DNA of 64,000 bases, taken from assembly GCF_030161475.1 (NCBI RefSeq), contig NZ_BSUG01000007.1:62001-126000 (forward strand), given 5' to 3'. The position numbers and the translations under genes were made by a program. This DNA is from Tetragenococcus halophilus subsp. flandriensis (GTDB taxonomy: Bacteria; Bacillota; Bacilli; Lactobacillales; Enterococcaceae). The notes beneath the pieces are model-generated. The model saw nothing but the letters and a program-made list of their open reading frames with translations. It was not told where the DNA came from and did not search any database. This document shows, in pieces, positions 8,688-17,609 of the stretch. The stretch's first letter is position 1. Every line of letters begins with the position of its first letter.

Positions 8688-8775
8688 GGTAAGATGCTTC
8701 GTATTTTACTTCTAATAAGAGCTAATAACCTTATTGAATTTAAAAATATAGTCATATATTTTTAAATGAAATCCC

Positions 8776-8803
8776 TTGCAACTAAAAAAATTTATGATAT
8801 TAT
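8776..8803 (+). promoter_or_regulatory. Promoter of the PTS-fucosidase operon
   Basis: TTGCAA (8776-8781), 16-base spacer, TATTAT (8798-8803). The -10 element is the first six bases of a 34-bp palindrome, so repressor binding there would block transcription. Confidence 0.6.
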
Positions 8804-8831
8804 ATTTTTGAATCGATTCAAAAATATAATA
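8798..8831 (+). promoter_or_regulatory. 34-bp perfect palindrome, likely LacI-family operator
   Basis: Every base from 8798 to 8831 pairs with its mirror partner; the core is TGAATCGATTCA with AT-rich arms. It has the central CG typical of LacI-family operators and overlaps the promoter -10. The LacI-type regulator encoded as the second gene of the same operon is the obvious binder, giving autoregulation (inference). Confidence 0.75.
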
Positions 8832-8839
8832 AAGAAAGT

Positions 8840-10174
8840 GTGAAAAAATTGTCTATAACAGAAAGAATCTCTAAATGGTTAATGCCACTTGCTTCAAAAA
8901 TGGCTAATCAACGGCATTTAGTGGCAATTCGAGATAGTTTTGTCGATATAAGTCCTATTATTATTGCCAACTCCTTATTTATTTTATTGAATGCGCTTCT
9001 TTTTTCAAACGAAACGGTTAACGAATATGTGGACTTATCTTCATTATCCGATTTAGCATTAATGGTAAACAATGGAACTTTAGGAATTATGACAATATTT
9101 GTTACTTTCTTAATCGGTTATCGCATGGCAAATCATTATATTTCAAATGGGAAAATCAAGCGGGAAAACCTTAGTGAACTACACGCAGGAATTTTGAGTT
9201 TAGCACTCGCTATGATCATGTTTCCTTTATTTAATGAAGTAACTCCAGTTGATTCACAAGAACCAGTAGAAGTTGCAGGCGTCTACTTACAATCACTTAC
9301 TTCTTCTGGTGGTATGTTTGTCGGAATCATCGCGGCTTTACTAGGAACTGAACTCTTAGTGAGGTTATCAAGTAAGGAAAAGTTACGTATTAAAATGCCT
9401 GATGGCGTGCCTCCCGCTGTTGCTGGATCATTCAATGCATTGATTCCTGAGTGTCTAACAATCGCTATCTTTGCTATTATAACTTTTACTATTGTTAAAG
9501 GAACCGGACAATCTATTCCAGATATTATTCAATTAATCATTTCTGTTCCTCTACAAAAAGCAATGGAAAGCCCTGTTGGTTTATTTGTTGTTCAAATATT
9601 TACACAAGTTTTATGGTTTTTCGGTTTACACGGTCAAAATATTGTATCCTCTGTTACATCTCCTCCAATGTTAACAGCCATTCAACAAAACGTAGACGCA
9701 TTTAACGTCGGCGACGCAATTCCTAATATTGTGACAAACCCTTGGATTGGTATGTATACATTATTTGGTGGGACAGGTGCAATTTTGCCTTTATTAATAG
9801 CTATTATATGGGTGTCAAAGCGACAAGATTATAAAAATATCGCTAAAATTGGTCTCCTACCTAGTTTGTTTAATGTTTCAGAACCCGTTATGTTCGGTTT
9901 ACCTGTTGTTATGAATCCTTACTTGGCAATTCCTTTTATCGGAATATCACTTGTTAACTTAGCTATCGCTTACCCCCTAACTGTTTTAGGTCTTGTCGGT
10001 AGAAGTGTAGTTATTCCGCCATGGGTCTTACCTCCAATAGTTACAACTTGGGTAACTACAGCAGGAGATATTCCAGCTACTTTGCTTTCAATTATTTTAT
10101 TTGTACTTGATATTTTCCTTTATATGCCTTTTGTACTTGCAGCAAATCGTGGAATGCGAGAGAATATAGAATAA
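8840..10174 (+). CDS. PTS lactose/cellobiose-family EIIC
   Basis: 444 residues with ten or so hydrophobic segments. The start motif QRHLVAIRDSF, the histidine loop FFGLHGQN and the glutamate loop NVSEPVMFGLP are the substrate-site landmarks of the cellobiose/diacetylchitobiose/lactose EIIC family. No EIIA or EIIB accompanies it, so phosphate must come from shared components elsewhere. The next genes (regulator, alpha-fucosidase, GH1, ROK kinase) suggest it imports a fucosylated beta-glycoside or an oligosaccharide fragment. The start is GTG at 8840 with a poor ribosome site; a TTG at 8849, better spaced from AAAGAAAG, is an alternative. Confidence 0.85.
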   Translation: MKKLSITERISKWLMPLASKMANQRHLVAIRDSFVDISPIIIANSLFILLNALLFSNETVNEYVDLSSLSDLALMVNNGTLGIMTIFVTFLIGYRMANHYISNGKIKRENLSELHAGILSLALAMIMFPLFNEVTPVDSQEPVEVAGVYLQSLTSSGGMFVGIIAALLGTELLVRLSSKEKLRIKMPDGVPPAVAGSFNALIPECLTIAIFAIITFTIVKGTGQSIPDIIQLIISVPLQKAMESPVGLFVVQIFTQVLWFFGLHGQNIVSSVTSPPMLTAIQQNVDAFNVGDAIPNIVTNPWIGMYTLFGGTGAILPLLIAIIWVSKRQDYKNIAKIGLLPSLFNVSEPVMFGLPVVMNPYLAIPFIGISLVNLAIAYPLTVLGLVGRSVVIPPWVLPPIVTTWVTTAGDIPATLLSIILFVLDIFLYMPFVLAANRGMRENIE

Positions 10175-10199
10175 AAAACTTATAGGAAAGAGGAACATA

Positions 10200-11198
10200 A
10201 TGGCCACCATTCAAGAAGTTGCAAAATTAGCAAACGTTTCTGTCGGTAGCGTTTCTCGTTATTTAAATGGACATAAGTTAAAAGAAGCGAATATGAAGCG
10301 AATCGAGGCAGCAATTACAGAACTAGATTATAAACAAAATTTCTCAGCTAAGGGATTAAAAAGCAACCGAACTATGTCAATCGGTTTATTAATAAATAAT
10401 GCACAAAGTACTTTTTCGGCATCAATGATTGCTACCTTAGCGGACGAATTGGAAAAACTTGGCTACAGTATGCTATTTAGTGGATTTCACCAAAATAAAA
10501 GCCACTTAGAAACTAAACTAGAATTTCTACTTTCTAGAAAAGTCGATGGCTTAATTGTCTTTGAAGCTGAACCAGAATGGAAAGAAGTGCAACGTTTTAA
10601 AGACCTAGATATCCCTGTTGTTTCGATAAATACGCCTCTAGATTTACCTAAAGTTGATTCAATTATAATGGATAATCGTCAAAGTACAAAAAAAGTGGTA
10701 AAAAAAATGATAGATTATGGCCATCGGAAAATTGGGATTATTGCTGGTTTACAAAAAGACTATATTGCCAGAGAACGCTTAAAAGGAGCTTTTGATGCCT
10801 TCAATGAAATGTTACTTCCTATCTCAGAGTATGCAAAAGTATACTATGGTGATTATTCAAAGGCAAGCGGATATACGGGAGTAAATGAACTTTTAAAACA
10901 ACAAATTAGCGCAATTTTTATTTGTAATTACAATATGTCACTTGGATCTTTACAAGCGATTTATGAAAAAGATATTCTATTAGGAAAAGAGCTTTCCTTT
11001 GCTAGCTTTGATTATTTTGATTCTAGTGATATTTTCAAACCTAAGTTGACGGTCATTCGTCAACCAGTAGTTGATATGAGCCTGCTGGCTGCTAAACAAA
11101 TAGTTAAAAAAATTCAACAAACCGAATCATCAGAAGGAAAACAATTTGTTATCCCAAATAAAATTTTATGGCGTGATTCAGTAAGGAGAATAAAATAA
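10200..11198 (+). CDS. LacI-family transcriptional regulator
   Basis: 332 residues. The N-terminal helix-turn-helix ATIQEVAKLANVSVGSVSRY plus the hinge region is canonical LacI (residues 2-60), followed by a periplasmic-binding-protein-like effector domain with ISAIFICNYNMSLG. RBS GAGGA 7 bases before the ATG. It lies 25 bp behind the EIIC and 3 bp before the fucosidase, so it is inside the operon it probably controls. The 34-bp palindrome at the operon promoter is the expected operator. The inducer is unknown. Confidence 0.88.
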   Translation: MATIQEVAKLANVSVGSVSRYLNGHKLKEANMKRIEAAITELDYKQNFSAKGLKSNRTMSIGLLINNAQSTFSASMIATLADELEKLGYSMLFSGFHQNKSHLETKLEFLLSRKVDGLIVFEAEPEWKEVQRFKDLDIPVVSINTPLDLPKVDSIIMDNRQSTKKVVKKMIDYGHRKIGIIAGLQKDYIARERLKGAFDAFNEMLLPISEYAKVYYGDYSKASGYTGVNELLKQQISAIFICNYNMSLGSLQAIYEKDILLGKELSFASFDYFDSSDIFKPKLTVIRQPVVDMSLLAAKQIVKKIQQTESSEGKQFVIPNKILWRDSVRRIK

Positions 11199-11201
11199 AC
11201 A

Positions 11202-12524
11202 ATGTCAAAAATCCGAAAAGATATTGAAGAAAACACAACAGCTTTGCAAGAAAACTATTCTAATTTATCTTCTCAAATTAAAGATAAATTAGAATGGTTC
11301 CAAGACCAAAAAATCGGGATCATTTTCCATTGGGGGTTATACTCTCAGGCTGGTATCGTAGAGTCATGGCAACTATCTCAGGAAGATGACTGGGCACGAA
11401 AAAAAGAAAGTTGGCGTAATGATATCGACACCTTACGTAAAGATTACTGGGCATTAAACCACGTGTTTTGCCCAGAAAATTTTGAACCTCAAATTTGGGC
11501 TGAAAAGGCAAAATCAGCTGGCTTTCGTTATATGATCTTTACTACAAAACATCATGATGGCTTTAACATGTATGATACGCAATATAGTAACTACAAAATT
11601 ACAGCTGCTGATAGCAGTTTTCACACAAATAAAAAAGCAGATATATTAAAACACCTTATAGATGCTTTTCATAAAAAAGATATAGCAACAGGCTTATATT
11701 ACTCTAAAGCTGATTGGCATTCCCCTTACTACTGGAAAGATGGACAAAAGCCTGTTGGAAGGTATGCTAGCTATGATCCAAAGGAAGATTCAAAAACTTG
11801 GAAAAAATTTAGTCAATATGTAAAAAATCAGCTAATCGAGTTGGTTAAAAATTATGGTCCGACAGATATCCTATGGCTGGATGGTGGGTGGATAAATACA
11901 ACTCATAATGAATACCTACCAATGGATGATATCGCTTCTGAATTAAGGATAATCCAACCAGATCTGTTGATTGTAGATCGTGCAGTGGGTGGAAAATACG
12001 AAAATTATGTTACTCCTGAACGAAAAATTCCCGAAACACCACCAAAAAAAGCTTGGGAAAGTAACATACCTTTGGCAAAAAATTGGGGGTATGTACCAAA
12101 CGATGAGTACAAATCGTTTGTAGAAATTTTAAGTTCAGTCGTGCAAGTTGTTTCCTTAGGAGGTAATATCATTTTAGGGGTCGGACCAAAACCTGATGGT
12201 ACACTACCAAAAGAAGCACAAAATATTATGAGCCAATTAGGTGATTGGTTACAAATTTATGGAGAAGGCATTTACGAAACTCGACCTTATCAAGATTTTA
12301 CACAAAAAGATTGGTTTTTTACATGGAAGAAAAATAATATCTATGCTTTTCATAAAAATATAGGAGGAAAAATTTCACTAGATTTGGAAAATTTCCCATT
12401 AAGGATAAAAAAAGTAATCAACATGGAAACAAAAGAAACACTCTTATTTGATCGCCAAAGTATTTCTACTTTACAACAAGCAGAGTTTATCGGTATACAA
12501 TTAAAACTGGAGGAAAACTTATGA
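11202..12524 (+). CDS. Intracellular GH29 alpha-L-fucosidase
   Basis: 440 residues with no signal peptide, so it acts in the cytosol on imported sugar. GH29 features: IIFHWGLYS near residue 45, FTTKHHDGFNMYDT, then ILWLDGGW with the nucleophile Asp at about 227, and the late GNIILGVGP. Family members remove alpha-L-fucose by a retaining mechanism. Its stop overlaps the GH1 start by four bases (ATGA), implying coupled translation. The chain is shorter than fucosidases with a full C-terminal beta-sandwich, but a small C-terminal domain seems present. The linkage specificity cannot be read off. Confidence 0.85.
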   Translation: MSKIRKDIEENTTALQENYSNLSSQIKDKLEWFQDQKIGIIFHWGLYSQAGIVESWQLSQEDDWARKKESWRNDIDTLRKDYWALNHVFCPENFEPQIWAEKAKSAGFRYMIFTTKHHDGFNMYDTQYSNYKITAADSSFHTNKKADILKHLIDAFHKKDIATGLYYSKADWHSPYYWKDGQKPVGRYASYDPKEDSKTWKKFSQYVKNQLIELVKNYGPTDILWLDGGWINTTHNEYLPMDDIASELRIIQPDLLIVDRAVGGKYENYVTPERKIPETPPKKAWESNIPLAKNWGYVPNDEYKSFVEILSSVVQVVSLGGNIILGVGPKPDGTLPKEAQNIMSQLGDWLQIYGEGIYETRPYQDFTQKDWFFTWKKNNIYAFHKNIGGKISLDLENFPLRIKKVINMETKETLLFDRQSISTLQQAEFIGIQLKLEENL

Positions 12525-13894
12525 AAACATTCCCGAAAAATTTTTTGTGGGGCTCAGCTACATCAGCTCCCCAATCTGAAGGCCATAGTTCAAAAAATGG
12601 AAAAGCGGCGACGACTTGGGACTATTGGTTTGAAAAAAATCCTGAAAAATTTAACGAACAACAAGGTCCTGAAAATACATCTAATATATACGAAATGTAT
12701 CAAGAAGATTGCAAGAGAATGAAAGAAATTGGTCTTAACTCTTTTAGAACTTCGATCTCTTGGGCACGTCTTCTACCAGATGGTAAACATATCAATCAAG
12801 AAGCGGTTGATTTTTATCGTGATTATTTTAAACATATGATTGCAAACGATGTTCAACCAATTATTAATTTATTCCATTTTGACATGCCAATGTGGTTAAT
12901 GGAAAAAGGTGGCTGGGAGACTCGAGAGTCTGTTGATACTTTTGCTTTTTACGCTAAAACTGCATTCGAGCTATTTGGTGACTTGATAAAAACATGGACA
13001 ACTTTTAACGAGCCTATAGTACATATTGAATGTGGTTATTTAAACGGTGCTCATTACCCAGCGATTCATGATTTCAAAAAAGCTATTCAAGTCGGATATC
13101 ATACTTTGATGGCCCATGTTTATGCTGTAAAAGCCTTTCGCCAAGTTATACCTAAAGGCAGTATTGGTATTATTTTAAATATTACTCCTGCTTATGCACG
13201 CAGCGATCAACCAGCTGATCAGACAGCAAAAGAAAACGCTGATTTATTAACAATGAAAAGTTTTCTAGACCCGGCTGTCAAAGGGCAGATTCCTAATGCT
13301 TTGATTCAGTTAATTAAACAGCATAATTTAACGCCGGAAACAGTAGATTCTGATAAGGATTTAATAAAAGAAAACACTGTTGATTTTATCGGTTTAAATT
13401 ATTACCAACCCTTGCGTGTACAAGCACCCGAAGACCCTAGTTTTCCAGCTCAGGATCCAGAAGATCTATATGCACCTTATGATTGGCCGGAAAAACGGAT
13501 CAACCCTTATCGCGGCTGGGAAATCTATCCTGAGGCTATCTACGATGTGGCTATGATGATGAAAAATGAATATAATAACTTTCCCTGGTATGTTAGTGAG
13601 AATGGTATGGGTGTTGCCAATGAAGAACGTTTTATGGATGAAGATGGCATGATACAAGACGAGTATCGAATCGATTTTATGAAGGAACATTTAGATTATC
13701 TTTACCAAGGAATCCAGGAAGGTAGTAATTGTTTTGGCTATCATACTTGGACATTTATTGATTGTTGGTCATGGCTAAATGGCTATCGTAATCGTTATGG
13801 CTTTTACCGCTTAGAATCTGGAAATGATTTTAAACGTAGTTTGAAAAAAAGTGGTCTTTGGTATAAAGAAACTGCCCAAAATAACGGTTATTAA
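12521..13894 (+). CDS. GH1 beta-glycosidase, phospho-galactosidase-like with altered phosphate site
   Basis: 457 residues. Acid/base in TFNEP (E164), nucleophile in YVSENGMG (E360), N-terminal FLWGSATSAPQSEG. The 6-phosphate pocket of LacG-type enzymes is normally S-W-S plus K and Y. Here it reads SWLNGYRNRYG, with S417, W418 and Y426 kept but the second Ser replaced by Leu (419) and the Lys by Asn (424). It may therefore prefer unphosphorylated substrate or bind phosphate differently (inference). It is translationally coupled to the fucosidase and precedes a ROK kinase. Confidence 0.87.
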   Translation: MKTFPKNFLWGSATSAPQSEGHSSKNGKAATTWDYWFEKNPEKFNEQQGPENTSNIYEMYQEDCKRMKEIGLNSFRTSISWARLLPDGKHINQEAVDFYRDYFKHMIANDVQPIINLFHFDMPMWLMEKGGWETRESVDTFAFYAKTAFELFGDLIKTWTTFNEPIVHIECGYLNGAHYPAIHDFKKAIQVGYHTLMAHVYAVKAFRQVIPKGSIGIILNITPAYARSDQPADQTAKENADLLTMKSFLDPAVKGQIPNALIQLIKQHNLTPETVDSDKDLIKENTVDFIGLNYYQPLRVQAPEDPSFPAQDPEDLYAPYDWPEKRINPYRGWEIYPEAIYDVAMMMKNEYNNFPWYVSENGMGVANEERFMDEDGMIQDEYRIDFMKEHLDYLYQGIQEGSNCFGYHTWTFIDCWSWLNGYRNRYGFYRLESGNDFKRSLKKSGLWYKETAQNNGY

Positions 13895-13909
13895 GAAAAG
13901 AGGAGAATA

Positions 13910-14776
13910 ATGAGTCTTGCAGTTTTTGATATGGGTGGTAGTTCTATAAAATATGGTTTATGGGATCAGCAAACGCTCCATCAAACAGGAAGTTTTGCTA
14001 CGCCAGCCACCTTTGAACAATTACAAATTCAATTAAAACAAATCATTACCCCCAACAAAGATCAAATCACAGGAGTAGCTTTTAGTTCACCAGGCGCTGT
14101 TAATGTCAAAAATCGCAGCATCGATGGAATCAGTGCTATTCCTTATATTCATCAACGACCTATCTTTGATGAATTAGAATCCTACCTAGGTTTACCAGTA
14201 TCTATCGAAAATGATGCGAATTGTGCTGGGATTTGTGAAATGACCCTAGGTGCTGGAAAACATGTTGAAAATGCTATCTTTGTAGTTATTGGAACAGGTG
14301 TGGGAGGCGCTATATTTATTAATAATCGTTTATATAAAGGCGCTCATCTTTTTGGTGGTGAAGTTGGTTTAATGCATAACCCAAATGGAAAAACTTTAAG
14401 CTATAATGGAACAGCTGTTAATACCGCCAAACGTTTCTCAGAACAATATGGTAATAAAATCACAGGGATCGAACTATTTGAACAAAAAGAAGCAGGTGAT
14501 AAACGAGCTTCTCAAGCCATTGAAGACATGTATGATCATCTAGCTGATTCACTTTATAATATCCAAGTTTCATTAGATCCGGAGATGGTCATTTTAGGTG
14601 GTGGTATTTCAGCACGTCCTGAACTAGCCGAAGCGCTTCAAACACGTTTACAAGTATTATTAACAAAGGAAGGCGTAGTCGAAATACTTCCTGAAGTGAG
14701 AAGCTGTCATTATCAAAATAACGCGAATTTAATTGGTGCCGCAATAAATTTTGAGAGTATACAAAAAAACAGGTAA
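13910..14776 (+). CDS. ROK-family sugar kinase (BglK-like)
   Basis: 288 residues. ATP-binding LAVFDMGGSSIKYG at the N-terminus, ENDANCAGICEMTLG with the catalytic Asp, GTGVGGAIF and the adenosine motif VILGGGIS. The CxCGxxGC zinc motif of many ROK proteins is absent; the corresponding segment reads GEVGLMHNPNGK, as in beta-glucoside kinases. It would phosphorylate glucose or a beta-disaccharide in the cytosol. Last gene of the operon, 15 bp after GH1, with RBS AAGAGGAG. A kinase beside a PTS permease is useful if the permease product or a hydrolysis product is left unphosphorylated. Confidence 0.85.
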   Translation: MSLAVFDMGGSSIKYGLWDQQTLHQTGSFATPATFEQLQIQLKQIITPNKDQITGVAFSSPGAVNVKNRSIDGISAIPYIHQRPIFDELESYLGLPVSIENDANCAGICEMTLGAGKHVENAIFVVIGTGVGGAIFINNRLYKGAHLFGGEVGLMHNPNGKTLSYNGTAVNTAKRFSEQYGNKITGIELFEQKEAGDKRASQAIEDMYDHLADSLYNIQVSLDPEMVILGGGISARPELAEALQTRLQVLLTKEGVVEILPEVRSCHYQNNANLIGAAINFESIQKNR

Positions 14777-14797
14777 GCATTTTTGCTTATCTGTTTT
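14765..14797 (+). terminator. Terminator between the sugar operon and the opposing sensor kinase
   Basis: Hairpin ACAGGTAAGCA / TGCTTATCTGT followed by TTTTTG. A-tracts on the other side suggest it works in both directions. Confidence 0.75.
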
Positions 14798-14815
14798 TGT
14801 ATACATATTTCCATT

Positions 14816-15742
14816 TTAAAAGTTTCGAATTTTCCAAGAATCTAAGTGAATATCCAAGTAAAATTGTAATAAATCCCCTTGTAGCTGCGTATTCAAAGAA
14901 AAATTTAATTTTTCCGATAACTGCTTTGCAATGGCTAAACCCAGCCCTGAGCTATCCCTCTGTCGTGCTGGTTCACTCTGATAGTTACGATCAAATAAAC
15001 GAGTAACGTCCATCTTTTGGCCTTCTAGTATCTCATTTTCAAAAACAAAGCGTAGTCGCTCTTCCTGCTTTTCTAAACGAATATGAAAATACTGTGTGCC
15101 ATGAGTAAAGGCGTTTTTAATCAAGTTTTGTATAATTCGTTCAAAATCAATGCGACTTGTCTGAAGCACGATTCTTTCCTCTGTTAAATCAATATTGATA
15201 TCATCAAAGGCAGCTGTTAATTCTTCATAGTACTGCGCTACTTGTTCTTGAATTAGTGTAATGGGGTTGACTGCTTCTTCCTGAATTTTATAGTCATCGG
15301 CATCCAACAAACTTAGCAAGTAAAATTCATCAATAAGTGACGAAATCAGCTGCGTGCGCTCTTCAATAATGGTTAAATATTTTAAATCACGCGCACTCAT
15401 CCCGGATTTGTCCATCATTTGTATATATCCGATCATTGAGGTCAAGGGTGTCCTAAAATCATGGGAAATTGAAGCAATCATTTCCTTGCTTTGTTTAGCC
15501 ATTCGCTTATTTTCTTTTGAGGTTTGATTAAAAGAGTCCACCAATTCGTTCACTTCTTCTACTAGTTGAAGATGACGTTTTGATACACCAACCCTTTTCA
15601 AAGGTGTACGAGAATTCCCTTGCTTAATTGCCTTAATTTGTAAAATCATATCTTTTAATTCACAATAGTAAAAAATCCAAGCTAAAATAAGCAATACGTT
15701 CATTCCAATACTAATGTACAAAATCCATATCACAAAGCTCAC
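14816..15742 (-). CDS. Membrane sensor histidine kinase
   Basis: 308 residues. One hydrophobic segment at residues 3-26, no sizeable extracellular domain, then a linker and the H-box SHDFRTPLTS with phosphoacceptor H94. The ATP domain has NLIKNAFTHG (N box) and GLGLAIAK (G box). Such short-input kinases often sense via a partner ABC transporter. It follows the permease by 3 bp as the last gene of a regulator-ATPase-permease-kinase cluster. The signal is not deducible. Confidence 0.88.
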   Translation of the reverse strand: MSFVIWILYISIGMNVLLILAWIFYYCELKDMILQIKAIKQGNSRTPLKRVGVSKRHLQLVEEVNELVDSFNQTSKENKRMAKQSKEMIASISHDFRTPLTSMIGYIQMMDKSGMSARDLKYLTIIEERTQLISSLIDEFYLLSLLDADDYKIQEEAVNPITLIQEQVAQYYEELTAAFDDINIDLTEERIVLQTSRIDFERIIQNLIKNAFTHGTQYFHIRLEKQEERLRFVFENEILEGQKMDVTRLFDRNYQSEPARQRDSSGLGLAIAKQLSEKLNFSLNTQLQGDLLQFYLDIHLDSWKIRNF

Positions 15743-15745
15743 CTA

Positions 15746-16603
15746 CTAATTATCTTTGACATCCGAGTGTTTCAATATAAAAAATGAAATAACCGTCGTT
15801 ACAATAATATAAATACCTATAATAACAAAGGGTTGAGCGCCAATTGAATCTATCGTTTTCAGAGCTGCTTGTGCACTTGGCGGTCGATTAGCGGGTTGCC
15901 CTTGTTGCCCATAAAAAATTCCATTTCTCAAAGCCTCTTGTAGTTTTCCAGTATTTGTCGAAAGTAGATAAGGGCTTAAATCAAAATTACGTAAAACTCG
16001 TGCATGATTCACCCATCTAATAAGATTGCCTATAATACCATTGGAAATAATGAAAAATAGAAATAACGGAATATTACCGCCCTGCCATTTCAAAGTAATT
16101 ATATTAGTCAATGAAGAAAAAGCAATTGTAAATAAAGCTAGATAGGCGACTAAGCTAAGCAAGACTCCAATTTGACTCATTGTAAAAAAGGGTATCCCAC
16201 TATTTAATAATGCAAGTATAGCAAATCCACCCAGATAAGCAATTGCTAAAAAGACAAACACAACAAGCATATAAATAAGGGAACTAATGATTTTTGCCAC
16301 AATATATTCACTTTTACGTAAGCCAGAACTAAATAAACGGACAAAACCTTTGTTATTAAGTTCATCTAAATAAACCGCATAATAAAATTGTGGAGCTATA
16401 ATGAAAGAGCCAAATAAAGCAAGTGGCATCACTGCTACGGAAAAATACATCTCTGTAAGTTCGCTTTTATTATCGAGAAAATTAGCATTACCCGAGCCAA
16501 AAATAACAAATATTAAAAATAAAACTGCCAAAACCAACCAATACAACTGATTACTTCGTTTATGAAAAATCCGATAAAGATCCGCTTTAATATAATTAAA
16601 CAT
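15746..16603 (-). CDS. ABC-2 type transporter permease
   Basis: 285 residues, about six hydrophobic segments (near 20-35, 55-75, 105-130, 140-165, 175-195, 255-275), starting MFNYIKADLYRIFHKRSNQ as in many bacteriocin or peptide export/immunity permeases. The start overlaps the ATPase gene by 8 bases. Function as exporter or self-protection pump is inferred from the two-component genes around it; the substrate is unknown. Confidence 0.82.
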   Translation of the reverse strand: MFNYIKADLYRIFHKRSNQLYWLVLAVLFLIFVIFGSGNANFLDNKSELTEMYFSVAVMPLALFGSFIIAPQFYYAVYLDELNNKGFVRLFSSGLRKSEYIVAKIISSLIYMLVVFVFLAIAYLGGFAILALLNSGIPFFTMSQIGVLLSLVAYLALFTIAFSSLTNIITLKWQGGNIPLFLFFIISNGIIGNLIRWVNHARVLRNFDLSPYLLSTNTGKLQEALRNGIFYGQQGQPANRPPSAQAALKTIDSIGAQPFVIIGIYIIVTTVISFFILKHSDVKDN

Positions 16604-17516
16604 TTTCTTGACCTCCTTGATGAATAAGAGAAAGATAGTAATCTTCCAAAGTTTGTTGATGGGGCGTTAATTTATATAGTTCAAGCCCACCATCTACTAA
16701 AATTTTTGCAATTTTATTTGTTTCATCAATATGGTCAGAAAGAATAATTTCCTTATCACCATTAACGACATAATCTAAAGGAGTTAGCTGTTCCTCTAAT
16801 AGATAGGCCGCTTTTTCTGGGTTATCTACCTTGATAATCACTTGGTCTTCTGTTTTTTCTAATAAAGTTTTTCGATCAATTTCACTTAGCAACTCGCCAT
16901 CATGAATAAAGCCAAAACGTGTAGCCATGATCCCTAGTTCTCCCAAAATATGTGAAGATATTAAAAAAGTAATTTCCTGCTCACGATTCAATTTTTGCAC
17001 TAGCTTTCTAAAACTAGCAATACCTTGAGGGTCCAAACCATTGATCGGCTCATCCATAATAATTAAATCGGGCTTACCAACTAAAGCATTGGCAATATTT
17101 AAACGTTGTTTCATTCCCATAGAAAATGTTTTAACTTTCTTTTTTACTTTATCCAACTCGACTAGTTTCAACACACGATCAACTTCTGTTTTATCCGTGA
17201 TTCCTTTAAGTTTACAAGTATAAGTTAAATTTTCCCGAGCATTTAGATAGGGGAAAAACTGTGAACCATACATAAAACCGATATTTTTTTGAGAGCCTTC
17301 TAAATTCTCGATAGAAGGTTGATCATAAATCGACACCTCGCCTCTGTCTTGTACCGCAAGACCCATTATTACTTTAAATAAAGTCGATTTTCCTGCGCCA
17401 TTTTTACCAACCAGTCCATATACTTCTCCAGGTCTGACATGAATAGAAACATCGTGCAAAGCGTCTTGTTTACCATAAGTCTTTGTCACAGCATGAGTGC
17501 TCAGTAGGTTTTCCAT
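16596..17516 (-). CDS. ABC transporter ATP-binding protein
   Basis: 306 residues. Walker A GKNGAGKST (about 38-46), signature FSMGMKQRLNIANAL, Walker B LIIMDEPINGLDP, H-loop SSHILGEL, then a C-terminal extension of about 90 residues typical of drug/antimicrobial-peptide ABC-2 systems (BcrA-like). It pairs with the permease encoded next (8-base overlap) and lies 93 bp behind the response regulator. Confidence 0.88.
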   Translation of the reverse strand: MENLLSTHAVTKTYGKQDALHDVSIHVRPGEVYGLVGKNGAGKSTLFKVIMGLAVQDRGEVSIYDQPSIENLEGSQKNIGFMYGSQFFPYLNARENLTYTCKLKGITDKTEVDRVLKLVELDKVKKKVKTFSMGMKQRLNIANALVGKPDLIIMDEPINGLDPQGIASFRKLVQKLNREQEITFLISSHILGELGIMATRFGFIHDGELLSEIDRKTLLEKTEDQVIIKVDNPEKAAYLLEEQLTPLDYVVNGDKEIILSDHIDETNKIAKILVDGGLELYKLTPHQQTLEDYYLSLIHQGGQENV

Positions 17517-17609
17517 ACTTACTCTCCTTTAGCTTTTTGAGTATACTTTTATCTTAGTAAGGAGAATTTTCAAAACCCTGTCGTAAATCTTACAAAAGTA
17601 TTAAATTGA

